64,000 nt of DNA from Williamsia sp. (GTDB taxonomy: Bacteria > Bacteroidota > Bacteroidia > Chitinophagales > Chitinophagaceae). Below are positions 23,509 to 32,707 of the stretch, piece after piece. Made by a program: the position numbers and the translations under genes. The stretch is from positions 1 through 64,000 of the forward strand of contig JADCRZ010000016.1 in assembly GCA_015069695.1 (NCBI GenBank). The letters run 5' to 3'. The notes beneath the pieces are model-generated. The model was not told the origin of the DNA. It saw nothing but the letters and a program-made list of their open reading frames with translations, and did no database searches. The first letter of the stretch is position 1. Each line of letters starts with the position of its first letter.

Positions 23509-24927
23509 TTAATGCTGCCAGGTATGTTCAATTTGTTCCAGCGATTTGCCTTTTGTTTCCGGCAGCAGTTTCCAGACTACGCCGAAAGCTACCAGGCAAC
23601 AGCCGGCAAAAAACCAAAAGGTAGCGCCAGTGCCGATCTGCTTGAGCAGGATGGGCGTCAGCTGTCCTACAATGGTATCGGCCACCCACATCGTCATGAT
23701 GCTGATGGCCATGGCGCGGCCCCGTATCCTGCCCGGGAATATTTCTCCTGCCACCACAAATTTGAGGGGACCAATCGAAAAAGCAAAACAGGCCAGGAAC
23801 ATCATCACACATACCAGCACGACCATGCCGGTAGTGGCACCGGTATAAAAACAGATCCCGGTTAGAAACAGGGCAATGGTAGCGCCGGCAGTACCGATGA
23901 GGTACAAGGTCCGCCTGCCGAGACTGTCTACCTTCCAGATCGCGATCAGGGTAAACAACATATTGGCCACGCCAAAGATCACCTGGCTGATAAGTGAATT
24001 GCTTAAGGAGGCACCGGCATTGCTGAGGATCGTAGGACCGTAATAAATAATGGCATTGATGCCGCTGAACTGGGAGAACAGGGGCAACAGAATTCCGATC
24101 AGCAAGGCCTTGCGCATGCCCGGAGAAAACAGTTCTTTGTAGAATGACCCTTCCGGTGCAGCTCCTGCTTGTACAGGTGTAGCTGTATGCTGAATTGCTT
24201 CCTGCCGTGTGTTCAGGCGGGCCAGAATAGCATCCCCCTCCACGCCCCTGCCCTGCTGGATAAGCCAGCGCGGACTCTCAGGCACCAGGAACAGCCCGAT
24301 CAGAAACAACAGGGCGGGAATGACGCCAACTGCAAACATGCTTCTCCATACTTCACTTGTAAGAAAAACAGGCAAAAAAGAAGCACCTGTGCCCTGGTAT
24401 TTCAGTGAGTAGTGCAGCAGCATGGCATTGGTCAAATAGGCTATAAGAATACCAAAGGTTAAAGCCAGTTGGTAGTAAGTCACCAACCTTCCCCGGTGGC
24501 GCGCAGGGGCGATCTCGGAGATATAAAGCGGCACTACATTGGAAGCGACCCCGATGCCCACACCGCCCATAAAACGGGCTGCAATGATCCAGGAAAGGGA
24601 AGGCAGCACGGCACAGCCGAGGGCTGATAACAAAAAGAGTATGGCCGACAAATACAGCATTTTTTTTCGGCCGTGGCGGTCGGCCAGCTCTCCTGAAAAA
24701 GCAACGCCTGCCATACAGCCCAGCAAGGCTGAAGACACAAACCAGCCTTCCTGCGCGGCCGTGAGCGCAAACTGTTTCTGCACCAGCGGCAGCACGCCGG
24801 ATATAACGGCCATATCAAAACCAAACAAAAAGCCACCCAGCGATGCCACCAGGGTGATCAGGGTCAGGTACCGGAAGCTCTTGTTAACCGGGACTTCCTG
24901 TTCGGGAATAACGGCTGAGTAACTCAT
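23509..24927 (-). CDS. MFS sugar porter (sugar:H+ symporter family)
   Basis: Twelve predicted membrane segments with the sugar-porter signatures: GGFLFGFDMAVISGVLP in helix 1, ADRHGRKKML between helices 2 and 3, PESPRWLIQQGR after helix 6, DSLGRRTLYLIG between helices 8 and 9, and PETKGKSLEQIE at the C-terminus. It imports a monosaccharide across the inner membrane, here probably mannose. Its start overlaps the GH92 stop by four bases (ATGA), so translation is coupled. Confidence 0.93.
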   Translation of the reverse strand: MSYSAVIPEQEVPVNKSFRYLTLITLVASLGGFLFGFDMAVISGVLPLVQKQFALTAAQEGWFVSSALLGCMAGVAFSGELADRHGRKKMLYLSAILFLLSALGCAVLPSLSWIIAARFMGGVGIGVASNVVPLYISEIAPARHRGRLVTYYQLALTFGILIAYLTNAMLLHYSLKYQGTGASFLPVFLTSEVWRSMFAVGVIPALLFLIGLFLVPESPRWLIQQGRGVEGDAILARLNTRQEAIQHTATPVQAGAAPEGSFYKELFSPGMRKALLIGILLPLFSQFSGINAIIYYGPTILSNAGASLSNSLISQVIFGVANMLFTLIAIWKVDSLGRRTLYLIGTAGATIALFLTGICFYTGATTGMVVLVCVMMFLACFAFSIGPLKFVVAGEIFPGRIRGRAMAISIMTMWVADTIVGQLTPILLKQIGTGATFWFFAGCCLVAFGVVWKLLPETKGKSLEQIEHTWQH

Positions 24928-27272
24928 TTTTTGCTGGCAAAAGATTTTGGTTGGGTAGATTCAGAAAGGGACGGAGGCGCATCCTGTAAACCACTTCCCC
25001 ATTTTTCATTGGGCCTGGGGCCCATCTGCAACACCAGGCTTCCTCCGTTCACCAAATCGGAATGATAAAACCAGGGCTTGTTCAGCGGCTTGCCATCCAG
25101 CGTGGCCGATTGTACATAGCGGTTGATGTCTGAACTGTTCCTGGCTTCGATGGTAAATGTTTTTCCGGAATAATATTTTCCATTCAGCTGGATGGTGATC
25201 TTTGTAAAAATAGGACTGCCGATTTCATACACCGGCTTGACAGAAGTTCCCCCGTCTGTTTCAAACAAACCCATTGCTGCCATTACGAACCAGGCACCCA
25301 TCTGGCCTTCGTCTTCATCGCCCAGCCAGCCATGCAGCGGCGTAGAGCCATAATAGCGGTTCATGATTTCGCGGGTCCATTTCTGCGTAAGCCAGGGTTT
25401 GCCGGAGTAGTTAAACAGCCAGGCTGCCTGCATATTGGGCTGGTTGCCGTGGTTGATCGGAACCCTGTCGTAGAGATCGCCTTCTGCATTGAAATTGTAT
25501 TTGACTGATTTCTCGAATCCGTCGTTCAGGCGTTTGTTGAATTCATCCCTTCCCATCAGGTTTAAGATGCCCTGCACATCGTGCGGATTGAAAAAACTGT
25601 ACTGCCAGGCATTGCCTTCCAGGTAACCGGGTCCGCTGAAAGAGGTGCAGCAATACGGGTTCCAGTCCTTTACCCAACTGCCATCGCGGTTTTTCATGCG
25701 GATATAATGCGTAGCTGTATCAAACACATTTTTATAATTGCGCGCGCGTTTGATAAACTGTTCGTATTCCGCATCCTTACCAAGGGCTTTGGCCATCTGC
25801 GCCACACACCAGTCGTCGTACGCATACTCGAGGGTGTTAGAGACCTGTCCTTCTTCGTTGGGCACATAGCCCAGCTTCATATACGATTCAAAAAATTTGT
25901 TGCCCGCATAGCCTCCTTCCGGTGTTACAATGCCGGGTGTGGTTTGCTGGTGTACCATGGCCTGGAAGGCTGCAGGCACATCAAAATCGCGGATCCCTTT
26001 TTGATAAGCCCCGGCGATCAGCGCAATTTCATGCGAGGCTTCCATGATGCCGGAGTACTCGATCCCTGCTGGCCCTTTGGGCAGCCAGCCGCCCGTTTTA
26101 TAGATCTCGATAAACGAACGGACCCATTTGCTGGTCAGATCGGGATTGACCAGGGCCCAGAGCTGGTTTAAGTTCCAGAACGTGTTCCATAGCGCATCGG
26201 AGCCATAGATGGGTGAATCAGGACCGGTTTGCTGCACCTTTTCATTCACATCTACATACTTGCCATTGACATCGCTCCAGGTGGTGCGGGCCACATAGGA
26301 GCGGTACATGTTGGTATAGAATTTCTTCTTATTCTCTTCGGTACCGCCTTCCACTTTTATTTTGTTGAGCATGCCGTTCCATACCGTGCGTGCGTTGTTT
26401 CTCACACCTTCAAAACTCCAGTTAAACGGGTTCATCTCTGTTTCAAGATTCAGCCTGGCCTGGTCTACGCTCACCAGCGAAATGGCGGTCTGCACCTGGA
26501 TTTTATCACCCTTTTTTGTTTTGAAATCTGCATAAGCACCCATGTGTCCTTTGCCGGCCACTTCTTTGCCTTCCTTTGCCTGCTGGTTGCCAACCCAGCC
26601 ACCAAAATGCTCAATAGGCCGGTCGAAGCGGATCACAAAATGGACCGTGTATTCGTTCCAGCTCCATTTTTGTTTTGAATACCCTTCAATTTGCTTGTCG
26701 CTCACCTGCGTAAACTTGGCATCGAGGATGTCAGCGGTGTTTTCAAAAGGAATGTCCAGGTCGAAGAGGATGTGTGCGTCTTCCTCTTCGGGGTATGAAA
26801 AGCGGAAAAAACCGGCACGCGTTGTACTGGTAAGCTCGGTGTGGATATTGCCGTTCAGGAGCGTGACCGCATAATAACCCGGACTGGCTTTTTCGGAAGC
26901 TTTGTCGATGCGGGAGCGGTAACCGGTCGTCCAGCCGGTGGTGGGCCCGTCGGCCGGCCCCCTGCGGGTATTGAGCGCACCCACGGTTGGCATCACCGAC
27001 AGGCCCGCCATGGTCCAGGAATGGATATGGCTAAAACCGCCGATGTTGTTGAGGGTATACTCATATCCGGATTTCCAGACACCGCCCTGGTTGTCCGGAC
27101 TTAACTGCACCATGCCAAAAGGCATGGTAGCCCCCGGGTTCAGCATCCAGCGCGACTCTGATGTACCAAGCAGGGGATCCGCATAATCCACCGGCTCTTT
27201 TTGCGCATATGCGGGGTTGCACGCCAGATACAATACAGCGAACAGGAAAAGTTTGGAAATGATTGTTCTCAT
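24924..27272 (-). CDS. GH92 alpha-mannosidase, secreted (second copy)
   Basis: Signal peptide MRTIISKLFLFAVLYLACNP, then YADPLLGTSESRWMLNPGAT followed by MPFGM as the GH92 opening block. The catalytic end block is LGDEDEGQMGAWFVMAAMGL. Conserved NHGNQPNMQAAWLFNYSGKP lies between them. It is clearly diverged from the copy at 20043, so the two probably serve different linkages of one glycan. It is coupled to the MFS gene downstream and separated from the upstream gene by repeat copy 2. Confidence 0.94.
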   Translation of the reverse strand: MRTIISKLFLFAVLYLACNPAYAQKEPVDYADPLLGTSESRWMLNPGATMPFGMVQLSPDNQGGVWKSGYEYTLNNIGGFSHIHSWTMAGLSVMPTVGALNTRRGPADGPTTGWTTGYRSRIDKASEKASPGYYAVTLLNGNIHTELTSTTRAGFFRFSYPEEEDAHILFDLDIPFENTADILDAKFTQVSDKQIEGYSKQKWSWNEYTVHFVIRFDRPIEHFGGWVGNQQAKEGKEVAGKGHMGAYADFKTKKGDKIQVQTAISLVSVDQARLNLETEMNPFNWSFEGVRNNARTVWNGMLNKIKVEGGTEENKKKFYTNMYRSYVARTTWSDVNGKYVDVNEKVQQTGPDSPIYGSDALWNTFWNLNQLWALVNPDLTSKWVRSFIEIYKTGGWLPKGPAGIEYSGIMEASHEIALIAGAYQKGIRDFDVPAAFQAMVHQQTTPGIVTPEGGYAGNKFFESYMKLGYVPNEEGQVSNTLEYAYDDWCVAQMAKALGKDAEYEQFIKRARNYKNVFDTATHYIRMKNRDGSWVKDWNPYCCTSFSGPGYLEGNAWQYSFFNPHDVQGILNLMGRDEFNKRLNDGFEKSVKYNFNAEGDLYDRVPINHGNQPNMQAAWLFNYSGKPWLTQKWTREIMNRYYGSTPLHGWLGDEDEGQMGAWFVMAAMGLFETDGGTSVKPVYEIGSPIFTKITIQLNGKYYSGKTFTIEARNSSDINRYVQSATLDGKPLNKPWFYHSDLVNGGSLVLQMGPRPNEKWGSGLQDAPPSLSESTQPKSFASKK

Positions 27273-27317
27273 GAAAGTTTTTACTGCTTTTTTTTCAACC
27301 TTGATTCACAGGAATTT

Positions 27318-27472
27318 TTTGTCTTGAACCGGGATCACACGAATCCACGGATTATAGGATTGCAGCTTGAGGGTGGATCATCTTGTCGATGATCGATACT
27401 CATGTTTAAAGTTCGATCCTCAGACTGCAATCCCATAATCCGTGGATCCGTGTGATCCCGGTTCAAGACAAA
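27318..27472. repeat. palindromic repeat family A, copy 2 (imperfect arms)
   Basis: The arm 27318-27367 (TTTGTCTTGAACCGGGATCA...) is nearly the reverse complement of 27423-27472, with a few substitutions such as GAATCC against GGATCC. Same core ACACGGATCCACGGATTA as copy 1. It lies between the GH92 start and the stop of the upstream GH-like gene, so any hairpin would sit in the operon transcript. Confidence 0.88.
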
Positions 27473-27475
27473 TTC

Positions 27476-29668
27476 TTACCAATAAATCTTCACCTGCGTG
27501 CCCTCAGGACTATTCTCAAATCCCAGATAAAAAGTATGGGATGGGGCGTCCCAGGATGATTTTATGTCGGCCAGTTTTTCGCCCTTGCTGTCAGTCAGGA
27601 CAAAGGTTTTGGGTTCGGCAGGCAGCAACACGCGCATGCTGTTGGTTGTGTTGACAGGGCTTTTTGATACGAATGAATAACTGTTCGCGGTAGCCACTTC
27701 ATCGTACACCCTTGAAGCGGATGCTACCACCTGCGGTTGTTTTTTGTTGGCTACCCGGCTGATGTTATACAACAGGGCCTGCTGTCCCGGTTCGATTGTT
27801 TTTTTTGCCAGCGCCGGCAGTTGGGGATCAAACAGATCGATCACCGGACCGTCTATCGTGTAAGGATCACTGTTAATACTTTCATCCATTACAGAAATAA
27901 CATCATATGGGCCTCTTTGTACGTAGAAAGAATTTTTATAGACCAGTTTGCCGGCTTTGGCATCCTGTTCATACGCCTGCTTTACCATGTCAACAAAGTG
28001 CCCGCTGGCATTTTTTTCCATCACAAATTCCTTCGGGTTGTTTCTGATAACATAGACGGTGCCCTGCCCTACTTTAAATCTTTCTCCCGAACCAGGCGTT
28101 ATGTTTAACAGCTTAAACAAGTGTTCCGAGGGCGCCCCGAAATGATTTTCTTTGGTATTCCACCATTCCATCACAGATTGATATGGATCATCATCCTTGC
28201 CGCAGTAAACCAGCACACCGCCCTTCTTTACCCAATCAGCCAATTGCTGATGGACCAGTGCGGTCATAGGTTTCATATTGGAGTAGCTAACGATCAGTAC
28301 TTTTATGTCCTTCAGGGTAGGCGCATAACCAAGATTTTCCATGTGAACTGTTTCCACCGGCACACCCAGTTTCAGCAGCGGAAAGGTTTGTCCGTAGAAA
28401 TTGGAAAACTGCGGATCTTCAAATCCGTTGTGGGTCGGAAAGCGCTGGAACATCAGGGAATTGCCCATCAGGACACCAATGCCTTTGGAGCCGGAAATCC
28501 TGTTTGCAGAAACGGGCATTTTGTTCAGGGCATTTACCATTACCTGCATCTGCGTAGAGTAATATCTTGGGATCAGGACCCGTTCCTCGCTGTTCGCCAG
28601 TTTGTAGGGTCTTGTGTAAATGCGCTCGGGCCATGGCATCACTTCATAATCTGCCACCATCGGGTACAGAAGCTTGGCCGTGAAAGTGGCCTGGTAGTTT
28701 AATTTATAATCCAGCCAATCCTTTTGGCGGTCCTCGATAGGATCGGTCAGAAAATACATTTTTCTTTTAGTAGGAGCCGTCATGGAAACCATGGAACCAT
28801 ATTCCAGAAAAGCATTTTCAAATACGCGTTCTTTCTGTAAGCCGTTGTAGTAGGTCGGTTCCCTGGATGTGCCTGTCCATACCTGCGCGATATATCCATC
28901 GATGCCCGGCAGGGAGGCCAGGCTGGCTTCCGGACTTACAATTTTCCAGGATGAATAGTTAACAAGTGAGTGGGTGGGAATAAATACCTTCACCGCCAGG
29001 CCTTTGCTTTTTCCATACTCCTTTGCATAAGAGCTGACTTCCTTGATGGCGTTGTAATACAGCTGGTATTTCAGCTTGTTCGACAAATAAGTATTCTCCG
29101 GCGATTCGTGCTGGGGCCTCCAGGGAAAACCATAATATTTTTGCCACTCTTCTTTAAAAGGCTCCGCATATCCTCCGCGTGCCCAGAATTCCGGTTCTTC
29201 TAAAAAGATGGTGGTAATACCTGCATCAATCACTTTTTTTACAACGCCTCTTTTCATGTAGTCAATAAACGAAGCGACCGGTACTACATAAGGTATGTTT
29301 TTACCGTGCCAGATGGTATCTCCGTTCTGGGTTACCTGCCCGTCGCCCAGATGATTTTTCCCGTCCCATTTTCCCAGGAAATAATCATCGTAAGATCCCC
29401 AGGCAATACCGGTCATGAACTGGGTGATATAGCCCCGGTCGCGCCAGGATTTGACCCTTTGTTCAAAGGTCATGTTTGCCCGGTCGCCTGCGCCGTAAAC
29501 GATGGCAATATCGGAACGCACATCGATCTCGGGTCTCCACGGACTGCTGGTTTGAAAGGCTGTTTTTTCCCGTGTGCCGGCACCATCCGTTGCAGGCGCC
29601 TGCTGTGCTTTGCCATCACGCGTGGAAGCAAGGAGTGCAATAGAATAGACAATGATTTTTCTAAGCAT
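27476..29668 (-). CDS. putative secreted TIM-barrel glycoside hydrolase with GATase-like domain
   Basis: A signal peptide (1-21) precedes about 400 residues with barrel-type features: IPYVVPVASFIDYMKR, then a strand ending in the acidic ITTIFLEEPEFW (152-162), where Glu157/158 is a candidate catalytic acid, and GIDGYIAQVW. A second domain (about 400-520; VLIVSYSNMKPM, GGVLVYCGKDDD) looks like the flavodoxin-like trimerisation domain of GH42-type enzymes. The C-terminal 200 residues are beta-rich. I cannot assign a numbered family. Position between DUF3823 and GH92 genes supports a role in breaking down the mannose-rich glycan. Confidence 0.65.
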   Translation of the reverse strand: MLRKIIVYSIALLASTRDGKAQQAPATDGAGTREKTAFQTSSPWRPEIDVRSDIAIVYGAGDRANMTFEQRVKSWRDRGYITQFMTGIAWGSYDDYFLGKWDGKNHLGDGQVTQNGDTIWHGKNIPYVVPVASFIDYMKRGVVKKVIDAGITTIFLEEPEFWARGGYAEPFKEEWQKYYGFPWRPQHESPENTYLSNKLKYQLYYNAIKEVSSYAKEYGKSKGLAVKVFIPTHSLVNYSSWKIVSPEASLASLPGIDGYIAQVWTGTSREPTYYNGLQKERVFENAFLEYGSMVSMTAPTKRKMYFLTDPIEDRQKDWLDYKLNYQATFTAKLLYPMVADYEVMPWPERIYTRPYKLANSEERVLIPRYYSTQMQVMVNALNKMPVSANRISGSKGIGVLMGNSLMFQRFPTHNGFEDPQFSNFYGQTFPLLKLGVPVETVHMENLGYAPTLKDIKVLIVSYSNMKPMTALVHQQLADWVKKGGVLVYCGKDDDPYQSVMEWWNTKENHFGAPSEHLFKLLNITPGSGERFKVGQGTVYVIRNNPKEFVMEKNASGHFVDMVKQAYEQDAKAGKLVYKNSFYVQRGPYDVISVMDESINSDPYTIDGPVIDLFDPQLPALAKKTIEPGQQALLYNISRVANKKQPQVVASASRVYDEVATANSYSFVSKSPVNTTNSMRVLLPAEPKTFVLTDSKGEKLADIKSSWDAPSHTFYLGFENSPEGTQVKIYW

Positions 29669-29761
29669 GGTGATAGTTTGTACAGAAGATCTTTCTATCT
29701 GATACTGATTATGATTGACAGATTACGGTCCGGGTCGGTAAAAATTTTGACAGGCCCTTTC

Positions 29762-30568
29762 TTAAGGCACATCTACCCGCATCGCTACGTTGTAGTTGTG
29801 GCGTTTGATGTTTTCTGTGGCATAATTGATCCTGGCTGCGCCCCGGATAAAGACCGTTCTGCCGGAAGGGATTGTACCGCTTGTAGTGATCGTAATAGGC
29901 TGCCCCAGCTGTGCTTCAAATGCATTGCCAGTGTAGTTGACTTGTGTGGAGTACCTGTTGTCCCATTCACGGAATCCTACATACGGCACCTGGCTTACAA
30001 ACAAGCGGACATCTGTTACATTCAGCATGTCGTCGCTGTAACCGCCCATGGGCTGAATCTTTGTTTTGAAATCAGCGGGAGTAACGGCCCTGGTCACTTT
30101 TATGACAGCCGTTATTTTGCCGTTGCTGACCGTTGGCTTGCCTACCCATTCAATTTTAAGAAAGGGCTGCACCTTGAACTGTACTTCGGTCACCCCTTCT
30201 ATGTTGACCACCTTTGTTTCATTGGCAAGGGTATCACCGGTTGCGTTTAACCGCACAAGAGGAATAAATGCACCGTCTACCCGCACGTTATAGCGGCCCT
30301 TGAATACTTTGGTGTTTTGAAAGTTGCCTTCTTTCATGGAAAAGAAATCGAAATTGGTGGCGACCCTGGTTCTGGGCCAGCTTAGCTCGTTCATGCGGAC
30401 ACGGGTCCCTTCAGAGCCCTGATCGGTCAAAACCAGCTCTCCTGTAACCGCATCTACCACCGTTCCCTTGATGGTTTCATGCGGCTCATCATAATTATCA
30501 AGCTTGGTGCAGGCGTTGAAAAAAACAACAGCCAGGCAGCATAGTATACTTTGAGAAAGATATTTCAT
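29762..30568 (-). CDS. DUF3823 surface lipoprotein (SusE-position)
   Basis: Start chosen at MKYLSQSILC, giving lipobox FFNACTKLDNYD with Cys about 20; an ATG at 30613 would overlap the SusD stop and add 15 polar residues. The DUF3823 N-terminal domain follows (IKGTVVDAVTGELV..., a carboxypeptidase-regulatory-like beta sandwich), then a second beta domain. Genes of this family follow SusD in many Bacteroidota glycan loci and are thought to add a surface glycan-binding site. Confidence 0.82.
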   Translation of the reverse strand: MKYLSQSILCCLAVVFFNACTKLDNYDEPHETIKGTVVDAVTGELVLTDQGSEGTRVRMNELSWPRTRVATNFDFFSMKEGNFQNTKVFKGRYNVRVDGAFIPLVRLNATGDTLANETKVVNIEGVTEVQFKVQPFLKIEWVGKPTVSNGKITAVIKVTRAVTPADFKTKIQPMGGYSDDMLNVTDVRLFVSQVPYVGFREWDNRYSTQVNYTGNAFEAQLGQPITITTSGTIPSGRTVFIRGAARINYATENIKRHNYNVAMRVDVP

Positions 30569-30609
30569 ACGGTCTCTTTTTAGAATTCGACTATACAGTT
30601 TTATGTGCA

Positions 30610-32700
30610 TCAACGACCCGGTTGCTGGTCAATCTTTGGGCTTTTGCTTACCTCATCCGTTGGAATGGCAAAATAATATTCCTGTTCGGTCATGCGGAAA
30701 CGCCTTCTGCCTTCTTCCAGTCCTGCATCAAAAAAGTATTTACCGGTCGTGGTTGAGTAGAAAGGATACAATCCTTTGTAATAAGCGCCATCTGATTGGG
30801 TAAATCCGTTCAGTACATCGGAGTGCTGGGTTCTCCAGCGCCTGATGTCCCACAGGATCTTGTTCTCAAAAGCCAGTTCTTTCCGGCGTTCCTTGCGGAT
30901 GAGTTGCAAACCACTGGCGCCCGCAAGGTCAGACATGCCTGCCAGCGGGTCGGCACCGGCCCGTTCGCGGATGTCTCTGATAGAGGTATACGCAATTTGC
31001 AACAGGTTGTCGCCGCCACCGGTCGGATCTGTCTGACCGGCCAGCAGGAGTTCGGAAGCCGCTTCAGCAGCGTTCAGCAACACTTCACCATAGCGCATCA
31101 GAACAAAGGGTTGTTCAGAACGGGCTTCCAGCACCAGTGATTGCGGCATATTCGGATTCAGCCATTTGCGGATCGTAAATCCGGTGATGGCTGCTGTAGC
31201 ATCTGATGTAAAAGGACCACTCTTTCCGCTTGCATTCATGCTTGTTCCGTCGGGCAGTGTCACTACTTCGTGGGTGGTACCGTTCTGCGACAGGAAAAGG
31301 GATTTTTTACCTGCGAATGCACCTTTGGCCGTGTAAGCATCTACCTGATTGTAGTTAGAAGGACCGGAAACAGTGTAGTCCGGCGCACCGCTGTTCACCA
31401 CTCTCAGCGGATTGATACCGCCTGAGGCATCACCAGTGTAAACCCCGCGGCGGATCTCGATCACCTCACCCTTGAATGCTTCGCCGGGCAAAATGACGTA
31501 GGCACGTAAACGGGGCTCGGCTTTGGCAAATAAGTCAGTGATCTTATCATACATCAGGTATTTGCCTTTGGCATCAAACACCTGGATGGTACCATCCGGA
31601 TTTTTAGGGAATCCATCAAACATCTCTACAAAGTCCAGCGTAGGACAGTTTTCTGCGGAATACCCGTTCCCCCCCATCAGCTGGCGGGGAATGTTGTAGG
31701 AATCATATCCATGCGCCAGGTCAGGATATTTGTATTCTTTGATGTAGATGTTCTCCGAACTTGTTATATCAGAAAACATGTCCACCATGTTTTGGTACTG
31801 ACCTTCCTTATCGGTTGCAGACCATTTCTTTTTGTACAGGGAATACTTGTTGGATTTCATGATAGCCCTTGCAGCCTTGTAAGCTTCCTGAAAATATTTT
31901 ACAGAAGCAGCCGCCGCTTTGCTCGGATCAAAACCAATGACCCGAACACCTGTTTTTTGTCCGAACCCGGTTATTTTGTTGTATTTGGCCACAGAGCCTG
32001 CAAACAACATAGCTTCAGATTTAAAACCGTATGCCACATACTTATTGGCATATCCTCTTTTCAGACTGGTTTCGGAAAGATTGGCAGCAGCCGAATCAAA
32101 ATCAGCCAGCACCTGGTTCCAGGTTTCTTCTTCGGTAGCACGGGGCATGTCGAGCTGCGCTGCGGGCACATCCGGATACTTCAGCAGGGAAGTAACCAGG
32201 GGAACGCCGCCGTATCTTTTGGCGAGCTCGTAGAAAACCATGGCCCGGGCAAAATAAGCTTCGCCGATATAGTGTTTGTATTCTGCATCGCTGAAGTTTG
32301 CTCTGTACTCCGGCAGTGTTTCGCGCAAGCGGTTTGCATCCCGGAGCAAACTGAATGCAGCATTGGAGGCCGAAGAGCCTGTTCCCCAAAAAGCCCTTTG
32401 CAGGCGGCCGTAGCCTTCTACGGTCATGGCGGTACCGGCGTCACGGCTGATAGAGGAGCCTTCGTTTGCACCCGGCGCTACCAGCCAGTCGTCGTAAAAC
32501 TGACGGGCCGGAGAGTATTTAAAATCTTCAAACGGCATCTGGCTGTACAGGCGGGCCATGTAGATAGACATGCCCCCGCTACTGGAGAAAAGATCTTTGT
32601 CCTGTACCACGTTCATCGGAGGAATATCCAGGGTACGCTTACACGACGCGATGATGCTGCCAAAAGCCAGTACTATAAAAATGGATGATTTAAATTTCAC
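30610..32700 (-). CDS. SusD/RagB-family lipoprotein, long form
   Basis: Lipobox IIASCKRTLDIPP (Cys about 20). At 696 residues it is longer than the usual 500-600, with an extra region around 400-520. Family blocks are AYFARAMVFYELAKRYGGVP, AYKAARAIMKSNKYSLY, RYGEVLLNAAEAASELL, RKERRKELAFENKILWDIRR and the final PKIDQQPGR. It pairs with the SusC gene eight bases upstream and should bind mannose-containing oligosaccharides on the cell surface. Confidence 0.94.
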   Translation of the reverse strand: MKFKSSIFIVLAFGSIIASCKRTLDIPPMNVVQDKDLFSSSGGMSIYMARLYSQMPFEDFKYSPARQFYDDWLVAPGANEGSSISRDAGTAMTVEGYGRLQRAFWGTGSSASNAAFSLLRDANRLRETLPEYRANFSDAEYKHYIGEAYFARAMVFYELAKRYGGVPLVTSLLKYPDVPAAQLDMPRATEEETWNQVLADFDSAAANLSETSLKRGYANKYVAYGFKSEAMLFAGSVAKYNKITGFGQKTGVRVIGFDPSKAAAASVKYFQEAYKAARAIMKSNKYSLYKKKWSATDKEGQYQNMVDMFSDITSSENIYIKEYKYPDLAHGYDSYNIPRQLMGGNGYSAENCPTLDFVEMFDGFPKNPDGTIQVFDAKGKYLMYDKITDLFAKAEPRLRAYVILPGEAFKGEVIEIRRGVYTGDASGGINPLRVVNSGAPDYTVSGPSNYNQVDAYTAKGAFAGKKSLFLSQNGTTHEVVTLPDGTSMNASGKSGPFTSDATAAITGFTIRKWLNPNMPQSLVLEARSEQPFVLMRYGEVLLNAAEAASELLLAGQTDPTGGGDNLLQIAYTSIRDIRERAGADPLAGMSDLAGASGLQLIRKERRKELAFENKILWDIRRWRTQHSDVLNGFTQSDGAYYKGLYPFYSTTTGKYFFDAGLEEGRRRFRMTEQEYYFAIPTDEVSKSPKIDQQPGR

Positions 32701-32707
32701 GGCTAGA

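Noticed and set aside
29306-32688. Long plus-strand frames of 314 and 325 codons (29306-30250, 31711-32688)
   Set aside because: They lie fully antisense to well-recognised genes (GH-like/DUF3823 and SusD), have no start context or domain, and reflect the high GC third positions of those genes.
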